DNA of 64,000 bases from Sipunculus nudus (Eukaryota; Annelida; Sipuncula; Golfingiida; Sipunculidae), in NCBI GenBank assembly GCA_026874595.1, contig CM049319.1, positions 39,499,473-39,563,472 of the forward strand. Reading direction: 5' to 3'. Shown here in pieces: positions 13,391 through 27,412 of this stretch (positions are counted from its first letter, which is position 1; every line of letters begins with the position of its first letter). The notes under the pieces are model-generated. The model saw only the letters and a list, made by a program, of their open reading frames with translations. It was not told where the DNA came from and did no database searches. Position numbers and translations under genes: made by a program.

Positions 13391-13902
13391 TACACAAGGC
13401 TTACATACCTTGGTTTGTTCGGTACACATGGCTTACATTCCTTGATTTATTCTGTACACATGGCTCACATACCTTGGTTTGTTCTGTACATAGGCTTACA
13501 TACCTTGGTTTGTTCGGTACACATTGCTTACTTACCTTGGTTTGTTCTGTATTCATGGCTCACATACCTTGGTTTGTTCTGTACACATGGCTCACATACC
13601 TTGGTTGGTTCTGTACACATGGCTTACATACCTTGCTTTGACCGGTACACATGGCTCACATACCTTGGTTTATTCTGTACACATGGCTTACATACCTTGG
13701 TTTGTTCTGTACACATGGCTAACATACCTTGGTTTGTTCTGTACACATGGCTCACATACCTTGGTTTGTTCGGTACACATTGCTTACATACCTTGGTTTG
13801 TTCTGTATTCATGGCTCACATACCTTGGTTTGTTCTGTACACATGGCTCACATACCTTGGTTGGTTCTGTACACATGGCTTACATAGCTTGCTTTGACCG
13901 GT
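13391..13902 (+). repeat. P block copy 3
   Basis: The first P block with the 31-bp CATAGG unit (13472-13502). Private change: CTTACATAGC near 13885. Confidence 0.87.
13472..13502 (+). other. 31-bp CATAGG monomer 1 of 10
   Basis: GTACATAGGC in place of GTACATAAGGC. The same loss recurs in the monomers at 14879, 17054, 21533, 23708, 28571, 33018, 42905, 51065 and 60472, always in the same P-block context, so it is one ancestral deletion copied ten times. Confidence 0.92.
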
Positions 13903-14797
13903 ACACATGGCTCACATACCTTGGTTTATTCTGTACACATGGCTTACATACCTTGGTTTGTTCTGTACACATGGCTAACATACCTTGGTTTGTTCTGTAT
14001 ACATGGCTCACATACCTTGGTTTGTTCTGTACACATGGCTCACATACCTTGGTTTGTTCTGTACATAAGGCTTACATACCTTGGTTTGTTCGGTACACAT
14101 GGCTTACATACCTTGGTTTGTTCTGTATACATGGCTTACATACCTTGCTTTGATCGGTACACATGGCTCACATACCTTGGTTTGTTCTGTACACATGGCT
14201 CACATACCTTGGTTTGTTCTGTACATAAGGCTTACATATCTTGGTTTGTTCGGTACACATGGCTTACATACCTTGGTTTGTTCTGTATACATGGCTCACA
14301 TACCTTGGTTTGTTCTGTACACATGGCTCACATACCTTGGTTTGTTCTGTATATAAGGCTTACATACCTTGGTTTGTTCGGTACACATGGCCCACATATC
14401 TTGGTTTGTTCTGTACACATGGCTTACATACCTTGGTTTGTTCTGAACACATGGCTTACATACCTTGGTTTGTTCTGTACACATGGCTTACATACCTTGG
14501 TTTGTTCTGTACACATGGCTCACATACCTTGGTTTGTTCTGTACACATGGCTCACATACCTTGGTTTGTTCTGTACACATGGCTCACATACCTTGGTTTG
14601 TTCTGTACACATGGCTTACATACCTTGGTTTGATCGGTACACATGGCTTACATACCTTGGTTTGTTCGGTACACCTGGCTCACATACCTTGCTTTGATCG
14701 GTACACATGCCTCACATACCTTGGTTTGTTCTGTACACATGGCTCACATACCTTGGTTTCTTCTGTACACATGGCTCACATACCTTGGTTTGTTCTG

Positions 14798-15309
14798 TAC
14801 ACAAGGCTTACATACCTTGGTTTGTTCGGTACACATGGCTTACATTCCTTGATTTATTCTGTACACATGGCTCACATACCTTGGTTTGTTCTGTACATAG
14901 GCTTACATACCTTGGTTTGTTCGGTACACATTGCTTACTTACCTTGGTTTGTTCTGTATTCATGGCTCACATACCTTGGTTTGTTCTGTACACATGGCTC
15001 ACATACCTTGGTTGGTTCTGTACACATGGCTTACATACCTTGCTTTGACCGGTACACATGGCTCACATACCTTGGTTTATTCTGTACACATGGCTTACAT
15101 ACCTTGGTTTGTTCTGTACACATGGCTAACATACCTTGGTTTGTTCTGTACACATGGCTCACATACCTTGGTTTGTTCGGTACACATTGCTTACATACCT
15201 TGGTTTGTTCTGTATTCATGGCTCACATACCTTGGTTTGTTCTGTACACATGGCTCACATACCTTGGTTGGTTCTGTACACATGGCTTACATACCTTGCT
15301 TTGACCGGT
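14798..15309 (+). repeat. P block copy 4
   Basis: 1,407 bp (44 monomers less one base) after copy 3. Just upstream it has one extra monomer with TTTCTTCTG, so the offset left of there is 1,375 bp. Confidence 0.87.
14879..14909 (+). other. 31-bp CATAGG monomer 2 of 10
   Basis: Same one-base loss as 13472-13502, in P block copy 4. Confidence 0.92.
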
Positions 15310-16972
15310 ACACATGGCTCACATACCTTGGTTTATTCTGTACACATGGCTTACATACCTTGGTTTGTTCTGTACACATGGCTTACATACCTTGGTTTGT
15401 TCTGTATACATGGCTCACATACCTTGGTTTGTTCTGTACACATGGCTCACATACCTTGGTTTGTTCTGTACATAAGGCTTACATACCTTGGTTTGTTCGG
15501 TACACATGGCTTACATACCTTGGTTTGTTCTGTATACATGGCTTACATACCTTGCTTTGATCGGTACACATGGCTCACATACCTTGGTTTGTTCTGTACA
15601 CATGGCTCACATACCTTGGTTTGTTCTGTACATAAGGCTTACATACCTTGGTTTGTTCGGTACACATGGCTTACATACCTTGGTTTGTTCTGTATACATG
15701 GCTCACATACCTTGGTTTGTTCTGTACACATGGCTCACATACCTTGGTTTGTTCTGTATATAAGGCTTACATACCTTGGTTTGTTCGGTACACATGGCCC
15801 ACATATCTTGGTTTGTTCTGTACACATGGCTTACATACCTTGGTTTGTTCTGAACACATGGCTTACATACCTTGGTTTGTTCTGTACACATGGCTTACAT
15901 ACCTTGGTTTGTTCTGTACACATGGCTCACATACCTTGGTTTGTTCTGTACACATGGCTCACATACCTTGGTTTGTTCTGTACACATGGCTCACATACCT
16001 TGGTTTGTTCTGTACACATGGCTTACATACCTTGGTTTGATCGGTACACATGGCTTACATACCTTGGTTTGTTCGGTACACCTGGCTCACATACCTTGGT
16101 TTGTTCTGTACAAATGGCTTACATACCTTGGTTTGTTCTGTACACATGGCTTACATACCTTGGTTTGTTCTGTACACATGGCTTACATACCTTGGTTTGT
16201 TCTGTACACATGGCTTACATACCTTGGTTTGTTCTGTACACATGGCTTACATACCTTGGTTTTTTCGGTACACATGGCTTACATACCTTGGCTTGTTCTG
16301 TACACATGGCTTACATACCTTGCTTTGATCGGTACACATGGCTCACATACCTTGGTTTGTTCTGTACACATGGCTCACATACCTTGGTTTGTTCTGTACA
16401 TAAGGCTTACATACCTTGGTTTGTTCAGTACACATGGCTTACATACCTTGGTTTGTTCTGTACACATGGCTTACCTGCCTTGGTTTGTTCTGTACACATG
16501 GCTTACATACATTGGTTTGTTCTGTACACATGGTCTACATACCTTGGTTTGTTCTGTACACATGGCTTACATACTTTGGTTTGTTCGGTACACAGGGCTC
16601 ACATACCTTGGTTTGTTCTGTATACATGGCTTACATACCTTGTTTTGATCGGTACACATGGCTCACATACCTTGGTTTGTTCTGTACACATGGCTTACAT
16701 ACCTTGGTTTGTTCTGTACACATGGCTTACATACCTTGGTTTGTTCTGTACACATGGCGTACATACCTTGGTTTGTTCTGTACACATGGCTCACATACCT
16801 TGGTTTGTTCTGTACACATGGCTCACATACATTGGTTTGTTCGGTACACGTGGCTCACATACCTTGGTTTGTTCGGTACACATGGCTCACATACCTTGGT
16901 TTGTTCGGTACACATGGCTCACATACCTTGGTTTGTTCTGTACACATGGCTCACATACCTTGGTTTGTTCTG

Positions 16973-17484
16973 TACACAAGGCTTACATACCTTGGTTTGT
17001 TCGGTACACATGGCTTACATTCCTTGATTTATTCTGTACACATGGCTCACATACCTTGGTTTGTTCTGTACATAGGCTTACATACCTTGGTTTGTTCGGT
17101 ACACATTGCTTACTTACCTTGGTTTGTTCTGTATTCATGGCTCACATACCTTGGTTTGTTCTGTACACATGGCTCACATACCTTGGTTGGTTCTGTACAC
17201 ATGGCTTACATACCTTGCTTTGACCGGTACACATGGCTCACATACCTTGGTTTATTCTGTACACATGGCTTACATACCTTGGTTTGTTCTGTACACATGG
17301 CTAACATACCTTGGTTTGTTCTGTACACATGGCTCACATACCTTGGTTTGTTCGGTACACATTGCTTACATACCTTGGTTTGTTCTGTATTCATGGCTCA
17401 CATACCTTGGTTTGTTCTGTACACATGGCTCACATACCTTGGTTGGTTCTGTACACATGGCTTACATACCTTGCTTTGACCGGT
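16973..17484 (+). repeat. P block copy 5
   Basis: 2,175 bp (68 monomers less one base) after copy 4, within the first 6,654-bp unit. Confidence 0.87.
17054..17084 (+). other. 31-bp CATAGG monomer 3 of 10
   Basis: Same one-base loss, in P block copy 5. Confidence 0.92.
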
Positions 17485-18710
17485 ACACATGGCTCACATA
17501 CCTTGGTTTATTCTGTACACATGGCTTACATACCTTGGTTTGTTCTGTACACATGGCTAACATACCTTGGTTTGTTCTGTATACATGGCTCACATACCTT
17601 GGTTTGTTCTGTACACATGGCTCACATACCTTGGTTTGTTCTGTACATAAGGCTTACATACCTTGGTTTGTTCGGTACACATGGCTTACATACCTTGGTT
17701 TGTTCTGTATACATGGCTTACATACCTTGCTTTGATCGGTACACATGGCTCACATACCTTGGTTTGTTCTGTACACATGGCTCACATACCTTGGTTTGTT
17801 CTGTACATAAGGCTTACATACCTTGGTTTGTTCGGTACACATGGCTTACATACCTTGGTTTGTTCTGTATACATGGCTCACATACCTTGGTTTGTTCTGT
17901 ACACATGGCTCACATACCTTGGTTTGTTCTGTATATAAGGCTTACATACCTTGGTTTGTTCGGTACACATGGCCCACATATCTTGGTTTGTTCTGTACAC
18001 ATGGCTTACATACCTTGGTTTGTTCTGAACACATGGCTTACATACCTTGGTTTGTTCTGTACACATGGCTTACATACCTTGGTTTGTTCTGTACACATGG
18101 CTCACATACCTTGGTTTGTTCTGTACACATGGCTCACATACCTTGGTTTGTTCTGTACACATGGCTCACATACCTTGGTTTGTTCTGTACACATGGCTTA
18201 CATACCTTGGTTTGTTCGGTACACCTGGCTCACATACCTTGGTTTGTTCTGTACAAATGGCTTACATACCTTGGTTTGTTCTGTACACATGGCTTACATA
18301 CCTTGGTTTGTTCTGTACACATGGCTTACATACCTTGGTTTGTTCTGTACACATGGCTTACATACCTTGGTTTGTTCTGTACACATGGCTTACATACCTT
18401 GGTTTTTTCGGTACACATGGCTTACATACCTTGGCTTGTTCTGTACACATGGCTTACATACCTTGCTTTGATCGGTACACATGGCTCACATACCTTGGTT
18501 TGTTCTGTACACATGGCTCACATACCTTGGTTTGTTCTGTACATAAGGCTTACATACCTTGGTTTGTTCAGTACACATGGCTTACATACCTTGGTTTGTT
18601 CTGTACACATGGCTTACCTGCCTTGGTTTGTTCTCTACACATGGCTTACATACATTGGTTTGTTCTGTACACATGGTCTACATACCTTGGTTTGTTCTGT
18701 ACACATGGCT

Positions 18711-19734
18711 TACATACTTTGGTTTGTTCGGTACACAGGGCTCACATACCTTGGTTTGTTCTGTATACATGGCTTACATACCTTGTTTTGATCGGTACAC
18801 ATGGCTCACATACCTTGGTTTGTTCTGTACACATGGCTTACATACCTTGGTTTGTTCTGTACACATGGCTTACATACCTTGGTTTGTTCTGTACACATGG
18901 CGTACATACCTTGGTTTGTTCTGTACACATGGCTCACATACCTTGGTTTGTTCTGTACACATGGCTCACATACATTGGTTTGTTCGGTACACGTGGCTCA
19001 CATACCTTGGTTTGTTCGGTACACATGGCTCACATACCTTGGTTTGTTCGGTACACATGGTTCACATACCTTGGTTTGTTCGGTACACATGGCTCACATA
19101 CCTTGGTTTGTTCGGTAAACATGGCTTACATACCTTGGTTTGTTCTGTATGAAAGGCTTACATACCTTGGTTTGTTCTGTACACATGGCTTACATACCTT
19201 GGTTTGTTCTGTACACATGGCTTACATACCTTGCTTTGATCGGTACACATGGCTCACATACCTTGGTTTGTTCTGTACACATGGCTCACATACCTTGGTT
19301 TGTTCTGTACATAAGGCTTACATACCTTGGTTTGTTCGGTACACATGGCTTACATACCTTGATTTATTCTGTACACATGGCTCACATAAATTGGTTTGTT
19401 CTGTACATAAGGCTTACATACCTTGGTTTGTTCGGTACACATGCCTTACATACCTTGGTTTGTTCTGTATTCATGGCTCACATACCTTGGTTTGTTCTGT
19501 ACACATGGCTCACATACCTTGGTTGGTTCTGTACACATAGCTTACATACCTTGCTTTGACCGGTACACATGGCTCACATACCTTGGTTTATTCTGTACAC
19601 ATGGCTTACCTACCTTGGTTTGTTCTGTATACATGGCTCACATACCTTGGTTTGTTCTGTACACATGGCTCACATACCTTGGTTTGTTCTGTACACATGG
19701 CTTACATACCTTGCTTTCATCGGTACACATGGCT
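18711..19734 (+). repeat. 1,024-bp (32-monomer) tandem duplication, copy 1
   Basis: Matches 19735-20758 at offset 1,024 bp. It includes the CTTTGGTTTGTTCGG and CACAGGG units, CACGTGG, TAAACATGG, TATGAAAGG, the CATAAATTGG unit, TATTCATGG and the CTTTCATCGG unit that ends the block. Confidence 0.9.
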
Positions 19735-20758
19735 TACATACTTTGGTTTGTTCGGTACACAGGGCTCACATACCTTGGTTTGTTCTGTATACATGGCTTA
19801 CATACCTTGTTTTGATCGGTACACATGGCTCACATACCTTGGTTTGTTCTGTACACATGGCTTACATACCTTGGTTTGTTCTGTACACATGGCTTACATA
19901 CCTTGGTTTGTTCTGTACACATGGCGTACATACCTTGGTTTGTTCTGTACACATGGCTCACATACCTTGGTTTGTTCTGTACACATGGCTCACATACATT
20001 GGTTTGTTCGGTACACGTGGCTCACATACCTTGGTTTGTTCGGTACACATGGCTCACATACCTTGGTTTGTTCGGTACACATGGTTCACATACCTTGGTT
20101 TGTTCGGTACACATGGCTCACATACCTTGGTTTGTTCGGTAAACATGGCTTACATACCTTGGTTTGTTCTGTATGAAAGGCTTACATACCTTGGTTTGTT
20201 CTGTACACATGGCTTACATACCTTGGTTTGTTCTGTACACATGGCTTACATACCTTGCTTTGATCGGTACACATGGCTCACATACCTTGGTTTGTTCTGT
20301 ACACATGGCTCACATACCTTGGTTTGTTCTGTACATAAGGCTTACATACCTTGGTTTGTTCGGTACACATGGCTTACATACCTTGATTTATTCTGTACAC
20401 ATGGCTCACATAAATTGGTTTGTTCTGTACATAAGGCTTACATACCTTGGTTTGTTCGGTACACATGCCTTACATACCTTGGTTTGTTCTGTATTCATGG
20501 CTCACATACCTTGGTTTGTTCTGTACACATGGCTCACATACCTTGGTTGGTTCTGTACACATAGCTTACATACCTTGCTTTGACCGGTACACATGGCTCA
20601 CATACCTTGGTTTATTCTGTACACATGGCTTACCTACCTTGGTTTGTTCTGTATACATGGCTCACATACCTTGGTTTGTTCTGTACACATGGCTCACATA
20701 CCTTGGTTTGTTCTGTACACATGGCTTACATACCTTGCTTTCATCGGTACACATGGCT
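19735..20758 (+). repeat. 1,024-bp (32-monomer) tandem duplication, copy 2
   Basis: Partner of 18711-19734. The junction joins a CTTTCATCGG unit to the CTTACATACTTTGG unit. At the end of copy 2 (20759) the base is C, not T, which fixes the edge. Confidence 0.9.
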
Positions 20759-21451
20759 CACATACCTTGGTTTGTTCTGTACACATGGCTCACATACCTT
20801 GGTTTGTTCTGTACATAAGGCTTACATACCTTGGTTTGTTCGGTACACATGGCTTACATACCTTGGTTTGTTCTGTATACCTGGCTCATATACCTTGGTT
20901 TGTTCTGTACACATGGCTCACATACCTTGGTTTGTTCTGTATATAAGGCTTACATACCTTGGTTTGTTCGGTACACCTGGCTCACATACCTTGGTTTGTT
21001 CTGTATATAAGGCTTACATACCTTGGTTTGTTCGGTACACATGGCCCACATATCTTGGTTTGTTCTGTACACATGGCTTACATACCTTGGTTTGTTCTGA
21101 ACACATGGCTTACATACCTTGGTTTGTTCTGTACACATGGCTTACATACCTTGGTTTGTTCTGTACACATGGCTCACATACCTTGGTTTGTTCTGTACAC
21201 ATGGCTCACATACCTTGGTTTGTTCTGTACACATGGCTCACATACCTTGGTTTGTTCTGTACACATGGCTTACATACCTTGGTTTGATCGGTACACATGG
21301 CTTACATACCTTGGTTTGTTCGGTACACCTGGCTCACATACCTTGCTTTGATCGGTACACATGCCTCACATACCTTGGTTTGTTCTGTACACATGGCTCA
21401 CATACCTTGGTTTCTTCTGTACACATGGCTCACATACCTTGGTTTGTTCTG

Positions 21452-21963
21452 TACACAAGGCTTACATACCTTGGTTTGTTCGGTACACATGGCTTACATT
21501 CCTTGATTTATTCTGTACACATGGCTCACATACCTTGGTTTGTTCTGTACATAGGCTTACATACCTTGGTTTGTTCGGTACACATTGCTTACTTACCTTG
21601 GTTTGTTCTGTATTCATGGCTCACATACCTTGGTTTGTTCTGTACACATGGCTCACATACCTTGGTTGGTTCTGTACACATGGCTTACATACCTTGCTTT
21701 GACCGGTACACATGGCTCACATACCTTGGTTTATTCTGTACACATGGCTTACATACCTTGGTTTGTTCTGTACACATGGCTAACATACCTTGGTTTGTTC
21801 TGTACACATGGCTCACATACCTTGGTTTGTTCGGTACACATTGCTTACATACCTTGGTTTGTTCTGTATTCATGGCTCACATACCTTGGTTTGTTCTGTA
21901 CACATGGCTCACATACCTTGGTTGGTTCTGTACACATGGCTTACATACCTTGCTTTGACCGGT
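21452..21963 (+). repeat. P block copy 6
   Basis: Counterpart of copy 4 in the second 6,654-bp unit. Confidence 0.87.
21533..21563 (+). other. 31-bp CATAGG monomer 4 of 10
   Basis: Same one-base loss, in P block copy 6. Confidence 0.92.
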
Positions 21964-23626
21964 ACACATGGCTCACATACCTTGGTTTATTCTGTACACA
22001 TGGCTTACATACCTTGGTTTGTTCTGTACACATGGCTTACATACCTTGGTTTGTTCTGTATACATGGCTCACATACCTTGGTTTGTTCTGTACACATGGC
22101 TCACATACCTTGGTTTGTTCTGTACATAAGGCTTACATACCTTGGTTTGTTCGGTACACATGGCTTACATACCTTGGTTTGTTCTGTATACATGGCTTAC
22201 ATACCTTGCTTTGATCGGTACACATGGCTCACATACCTTGGTTTGTTCTGTACACATGGCTCACATACCTTGGTTTGTTCTGTACATAAGGCTTACATAC
22301 CTTGGTTTGTTCGGTACACATGGCTTACATACCTTGGTTTGTTCTGTATACATGGCTCACATACCTTGGTTTGTTCTGTACACATGGCTCACATACCTTG
22401 GTTTGTTCTGTATATAAGGCTTACATACCTTGGTTTGTTCGGTACACATGGCCCACATATCTTGGTTTGTTCTGTACACATGGCTTACATACCTTGGTTT
22501 GTTCTGAACACATGGCTTACATACCTTGGTTTGTTCTGTACACATGGCTTACATACCTTGGTTTGTTCTGTACACATGGCTCACATACCTTGGTTTGTTC
22601 TGTACACATGGCTCACATACCTTGGTTTGTTCTGTACACATGGCTCACATACCTTGGTTTGTTCTGTACACATGGCTTACATACCTTGGTTTGATCGGTA
22701 CACATGGCTTACATACCTTGGTTTGTTCGGTACACCTGGCTCACATACCTTGGTTTGTTCTGTACAAATGGCTTACATACCTTGGTTTGTTCTGTACACA
22801 TGGCTTACATACCTTGGTTTGTTCTGTACACATGGCTTACATACCTTGGTTTGTTCTGTACACATGGCTTACATACCTTGGTTTGTTCTGTACACATGGC
22901 TTACATACCTTGGTTTTTTCGGTACACATGGCTTACATACCTTGGCTTGTTCTGTACACATGGCTTACATACCTTGCTTTGATCGGTACACATGGCTCAC
23001 ATACCTTGGTTTGTTCTGTACACATGGCTCACATACCTTGGTTTGTTCTGTACATAAGGCTTACATACCTTGGTTTGTTCAGTACACATGGCTTACATAC
23101 CTTGGTTTGTTCTGTACACATGGCTTACCTGCCTTGGTTTGTTCTGTACACATGGCTTACATACATTGGTTTGTTCTGTACACATGGTCTACATACCTTG
23201 GTTTGTTCTGTACACATGGCTTACATACTTTGGTTTGTTCGGTACACAGGGCTCACATACCTTGGTTTGTTCTGTATACATGGCTTACATACCTTGTTTT
23301 GATCGGTACACATGGCTCACATACCTTGGTTTGTTCTGTACACATGGCTTACATACCTTGGTTTGTTCTGTACACATGGCTTACATACCTTGGTTTGTTC
23401 TGTACACATGGCGTACATACCTTGGTTTGTTCTGTACACATGGCTCACATACCTTGGTTTGTTCTGTACACATGGCTCACATACATTGGTTTGTTCGGTA
23501 CACGTGGCTCACATACCTTGGTTTGTTCGGTACACATGGCTCACATACCTTGGTTTGTTCGGTACACATGGCTCACATACCTTGGTTTGTTCTGTACACA
23601 TGGCTCACATACCTTGGTTTGTTCTG

Positions 23627-24138
23627 TACACAAGGCTTACATACCTTGGTTTGTTCGGTACACATGGCTTACATTCCTTGATTTATTCTGTACACATGGC
23701 TCACATACCTTGGTTTGTTCTGTACATAGGCTTACATACCTTGGTTTGTTCGGTACACATTGCTTACTTACCTTGGTTTGTTCTGTATTCATGGCTCACA
23801 TACCTTGGTTTGTTCTGTACACATGGCTCACATACCTTGGTTGGTTCTGTACACATGGCTTACATACCTTGCTTTGACCGGTACACATGGCTCACATACC
23901 TTGGTTTATTCTGTACACATGGCTTACATACCTTGGTTTGTTCTGTACACATGGCTAACATACCTTGGTTTGTTCTGTACACATGGCTCACATACCTTGG
24001 TTTGTTCGGTACACATTGCTTACATACCTTGGTTTGTTCTGTATTCATGGCTCACATACCTTGGTTTGTTCTGTACACATGGCTCACATACCTTGGTTGG
24101 TTCTGTACACATGGCTTACATACCTTGCTTTGACCGGT
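23627..24138 (+). repeat. P block copy 7
   Basis: Counterpart of copy 5 in the second 6,654-bp unit. Confidence 0.87.
23708..23738 (+). other. 31-bp CATAGG monomer 5 of 10
   Basis: Same one-base loss, in P block copy 7. Confidence 0.92.
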
Positions 24139-25364
24139 ACACATGGCTCACATACCTTGGTTTATTCTGTACACATGGCTTACATACCTTGGTTTGTTCT
24201 GTACACATGGCTAACATACCTTGGTTTGTTCTGTATACATGGCTCACATACCTTGGTTTGTTCTGTACACATGGCTCACATACCTTGGTTTGTTCTGTAC
24301 ATAAGGCTTACATACCTTGGTTTGTTCGGTACACATGGCTTACATACCTTGGTTTGTTCTGTATACATGGCTTACATACCTTGCTTTGATCGGTACACAT
24401 GGCTCACATACCTTGGTTTGTTCTGTACACATGGCTCACATACCTTGGTTTGTTCTGTACATAAGGCTTACATACCTTGGTTTGTTCGGTACACATGGCT
24501 TACATACCTTGGTTTGTTCTGTATACATGGCTCACATACCTTGGTTTGTTCTGTACACATGGCTCACATACCTTGGTTTGTTCTGTATATAAGGCTTACA
24601 TACCTTGGTTTGTTCGGTACACATGGCCCACATATCTTGGTTTGTTCTGTACACATGGCTTACATACCTTGGTTTGTTCTGAACACATGGCTTACATACC
24701 TTGGTTTGTTCTGTACACATGGCTTACATACCTTGGTTTGTTCTGTACACATGGCTCACATACCTTGGTTTGTTCTGTACACATGGCTCACATACCTTGG
24801 TTTGTTCTGTACACATGGCTCACATACCTTGGTTTGTTCTGTACACATGGCTTACATACCTTGGTTTGTTCGGTACACCTGGCTCACATACCTTGGTTTG
24901 TTCTGTACAAATGGCTTACATACCTTGGTTTGTTCTGTACACATGGCTTACATACCTTGGTTTGTTCTGTACACATGGCTTACATACCTTGGTTTGTTCT
25001 GTACACATGGCTTACATACCTTGGTTTGTTCTGTACACATGGCTTACATACCTTGGTTTTTTCGGTACACATGGCTTACATACCTTGGCTTGTTCTGTAC
25101 ACATGGCTTACATACCTTGCTTTGATCGGTACACATGGCTCACATACCTTGGTTTGTTCTGTACACATGGCTCACATACCTTGGTTTGTTCTGTACATAA
25201 GGCTTACATACCTTGGTTTGTTCAGTACACATGGCTTACATACCTTGGTTTGTTCTGTACACATGGCTTACCTGCCTTGGTTTGTTCTCTACACATGGCT
25301 TACATACATTGGTTTGTTCTGTACACATGGTCTACATACCTTGGTTTGTTCTGTACACATGGCT

Positions 25365-26388
25365 TACATACTTTGGTTTGTTCGGTACACAGGGCTCACA
25401 TACCTTGGTTTGTTCTGTATACATGGCTTACATACCTTGTTTTGATCGGTACACATGGCTCACATACCTTGGTTTGTTCTGTACACATGGCTTACATACC
25501 TTGGTTTGTTCTGTACACATGGCTTACATACCTTGGTTTGTTCTGTACACATGGCGTACATACCTTGGTTTGTTCTGTACACATGGCTCACATACCTTGG
25601 TTTGTTCTGTACACATGGCTCACATACATTGGTTTGTTCGGTACACGTGGCTCACATACCTTGGTTTGTTCGGTACACATGGCTCACATACCTTGGTTTG
25701 TTCGGTACACATGGTTCACATACCTTGGTTTGTTCGGTACACATGGCTCACATACCTTGGTTTGTTCGGTAAACATGGCTTACATACCTTGGTTTGTTCT
25801 GTATGAAAGGCTTACATACCTTGGTTTGTTCTGTACACATGGCTTACATACCTTGGTTTGTTCTGTACACATGGCTTACATACCTTGCTTTGATCGGTAC
25901 ACATGGCTCACATACCTTGGTTTGTTCTGTACACATGGCTCACATACCTTGGTTTGTTCTGTACATAAGGCTTACATACCTTGGTTTGTTCGGTACACAT
26001 GGCTTACATACCTTGATTTATTCTGTACACATGGCTCACATAAATTGGTTTGTTCTGTACATAAGGCTTACATACCTTGGTTTGTTCGGTACACATGCCT
26101 TACATACCTTGGTTTGTTCTGTATTCATGGCTCACATACCTTGGTTTGTTCTGTACACATGGCTCACATACCTTGGTTGGTTCTGTACACATAGCTTACA
26201 TACCTTGCTTTGACCGGTACACATGGCTCACATACCTTGGTTTATTCTGTACACATGGCTTACCTACCTTGGTTTGTTCTGTATACATGGCTCACATACC
26301 TTGGTTTGTTCTGTACACATGGCTCACATACCTTGGTTTGTTCTGTACACATGGCTTACATACCTTGCTTTCATCGGTACACATGGCT
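25365..26388 (+). repeat. 1,024-bp tandem duplication, copy 1 (in second 6.65-kb unit)
   Basis: Counterpart of 18711-19734 at offset 6,654 bp. Confidence 0.88.
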
Positions 26389-27412
26389 TACATACTTTGG
26401 TTTGTTCGGTACACAGGGCTCACATACCTTGGTTTGTTCTGTATACATGGCTTACATACCTTGTTTTGATCGGTACACATGGCTCACATACCTTGGTTTG
26501 TTCTGTACACATGGCTTACATACCTTGGTTTGTTCTGTACACATGGCTTACATACCTTGGTTTGTTCTGTACACATGGCGTACATACCTTGGTTTGTTCT
26601 GTACACATGGCTCACATACCTTGGTTTGTTCTGTACACATGGCTCACATACATTGGTTTGTTCGGTACACGTGGCTCACATACCTTGGTTTGTTCGGTAC
26701 ACATGGCTCACATACCTTGGTTTGTTCGGTACACATGGTTCACATACCTTGGTTTGTTCGGTACACATGGCTCACATACCTTGGTTTGTTCGGTAAACAT
26801 GGCTTACATACCTTGGTTTGTTCTGTATGAAAGGCTTACATACCTTGGTTTGTTCTGTACACATGGCTTACATACCTTGGTTTGTTCTGTACACATGGCT
26901 TACATACCTTGCTTTGATCGGTACACATGGCTCACATACCTTGGTTTGTTCTGTACACATGGCTCACATACCTTGGTTTGTTCTGTACATAAGGCTTACA
27001 TACCTTGGTTTGTTCGGTACACATGGCTTACATACCTTGATTTATTCTGTACACATGGCTCACATAAATTGGTTTGTTCTGTACATAAGGCTTACATACC
27101 TTGGTTTGTTCGGTACACATGCCTTACATACCTTGGTTTGTTCTGTATTCATGGCTCACATACCTTGGTTTGTTCTGTACACATGGCTCACATACCTTGG
27201 TTGGTTCTGTACACATAGCTTACATACCTTGCTTTGACCGGTACACATGGCTCACATACCTTGGTTTATTCTGTACACATGGCTTACCTACCTTGGTTTG
27301 TTCTGTATACATGGCTCACATACCTTGGTTTGTTCTGTACACATGGCTCACATACCTTGGTTTGTTCTGTACACATGGCTTACATACCTTGCTTTCATCG
27401 GTACACATGGCT
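26389..27412 (+). repeat. 1,024-bp tandem duplication, copy 2 (in second 6.65-kb unit)
   Basis: Counterpart of 19735-20758 at offset 6,654 bp; it lies inside copy 1 of the 4,447-bp duplication. Confidence 0.88.

Larger units (their letters stand above)
14347..21000 (+). repeat. 6,654-bp (208-monomer) tandem duplication, copy 1
   Basis: Each landmark here recurs exactly 6,654 bp later. The unit is 208 monomers, two of them 31 bp long (6,656 - 2). The junction with copy 2 lies at 21000/21001: to its left the sequence matches the end of copy 2 up to 27654, and to its right it matches 14347 onward, within junction microhomology. I found no substitution separating the copies. It contains two copies of the P block and one tandem pair of 1,024-bp units. 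Confidence 0.92.
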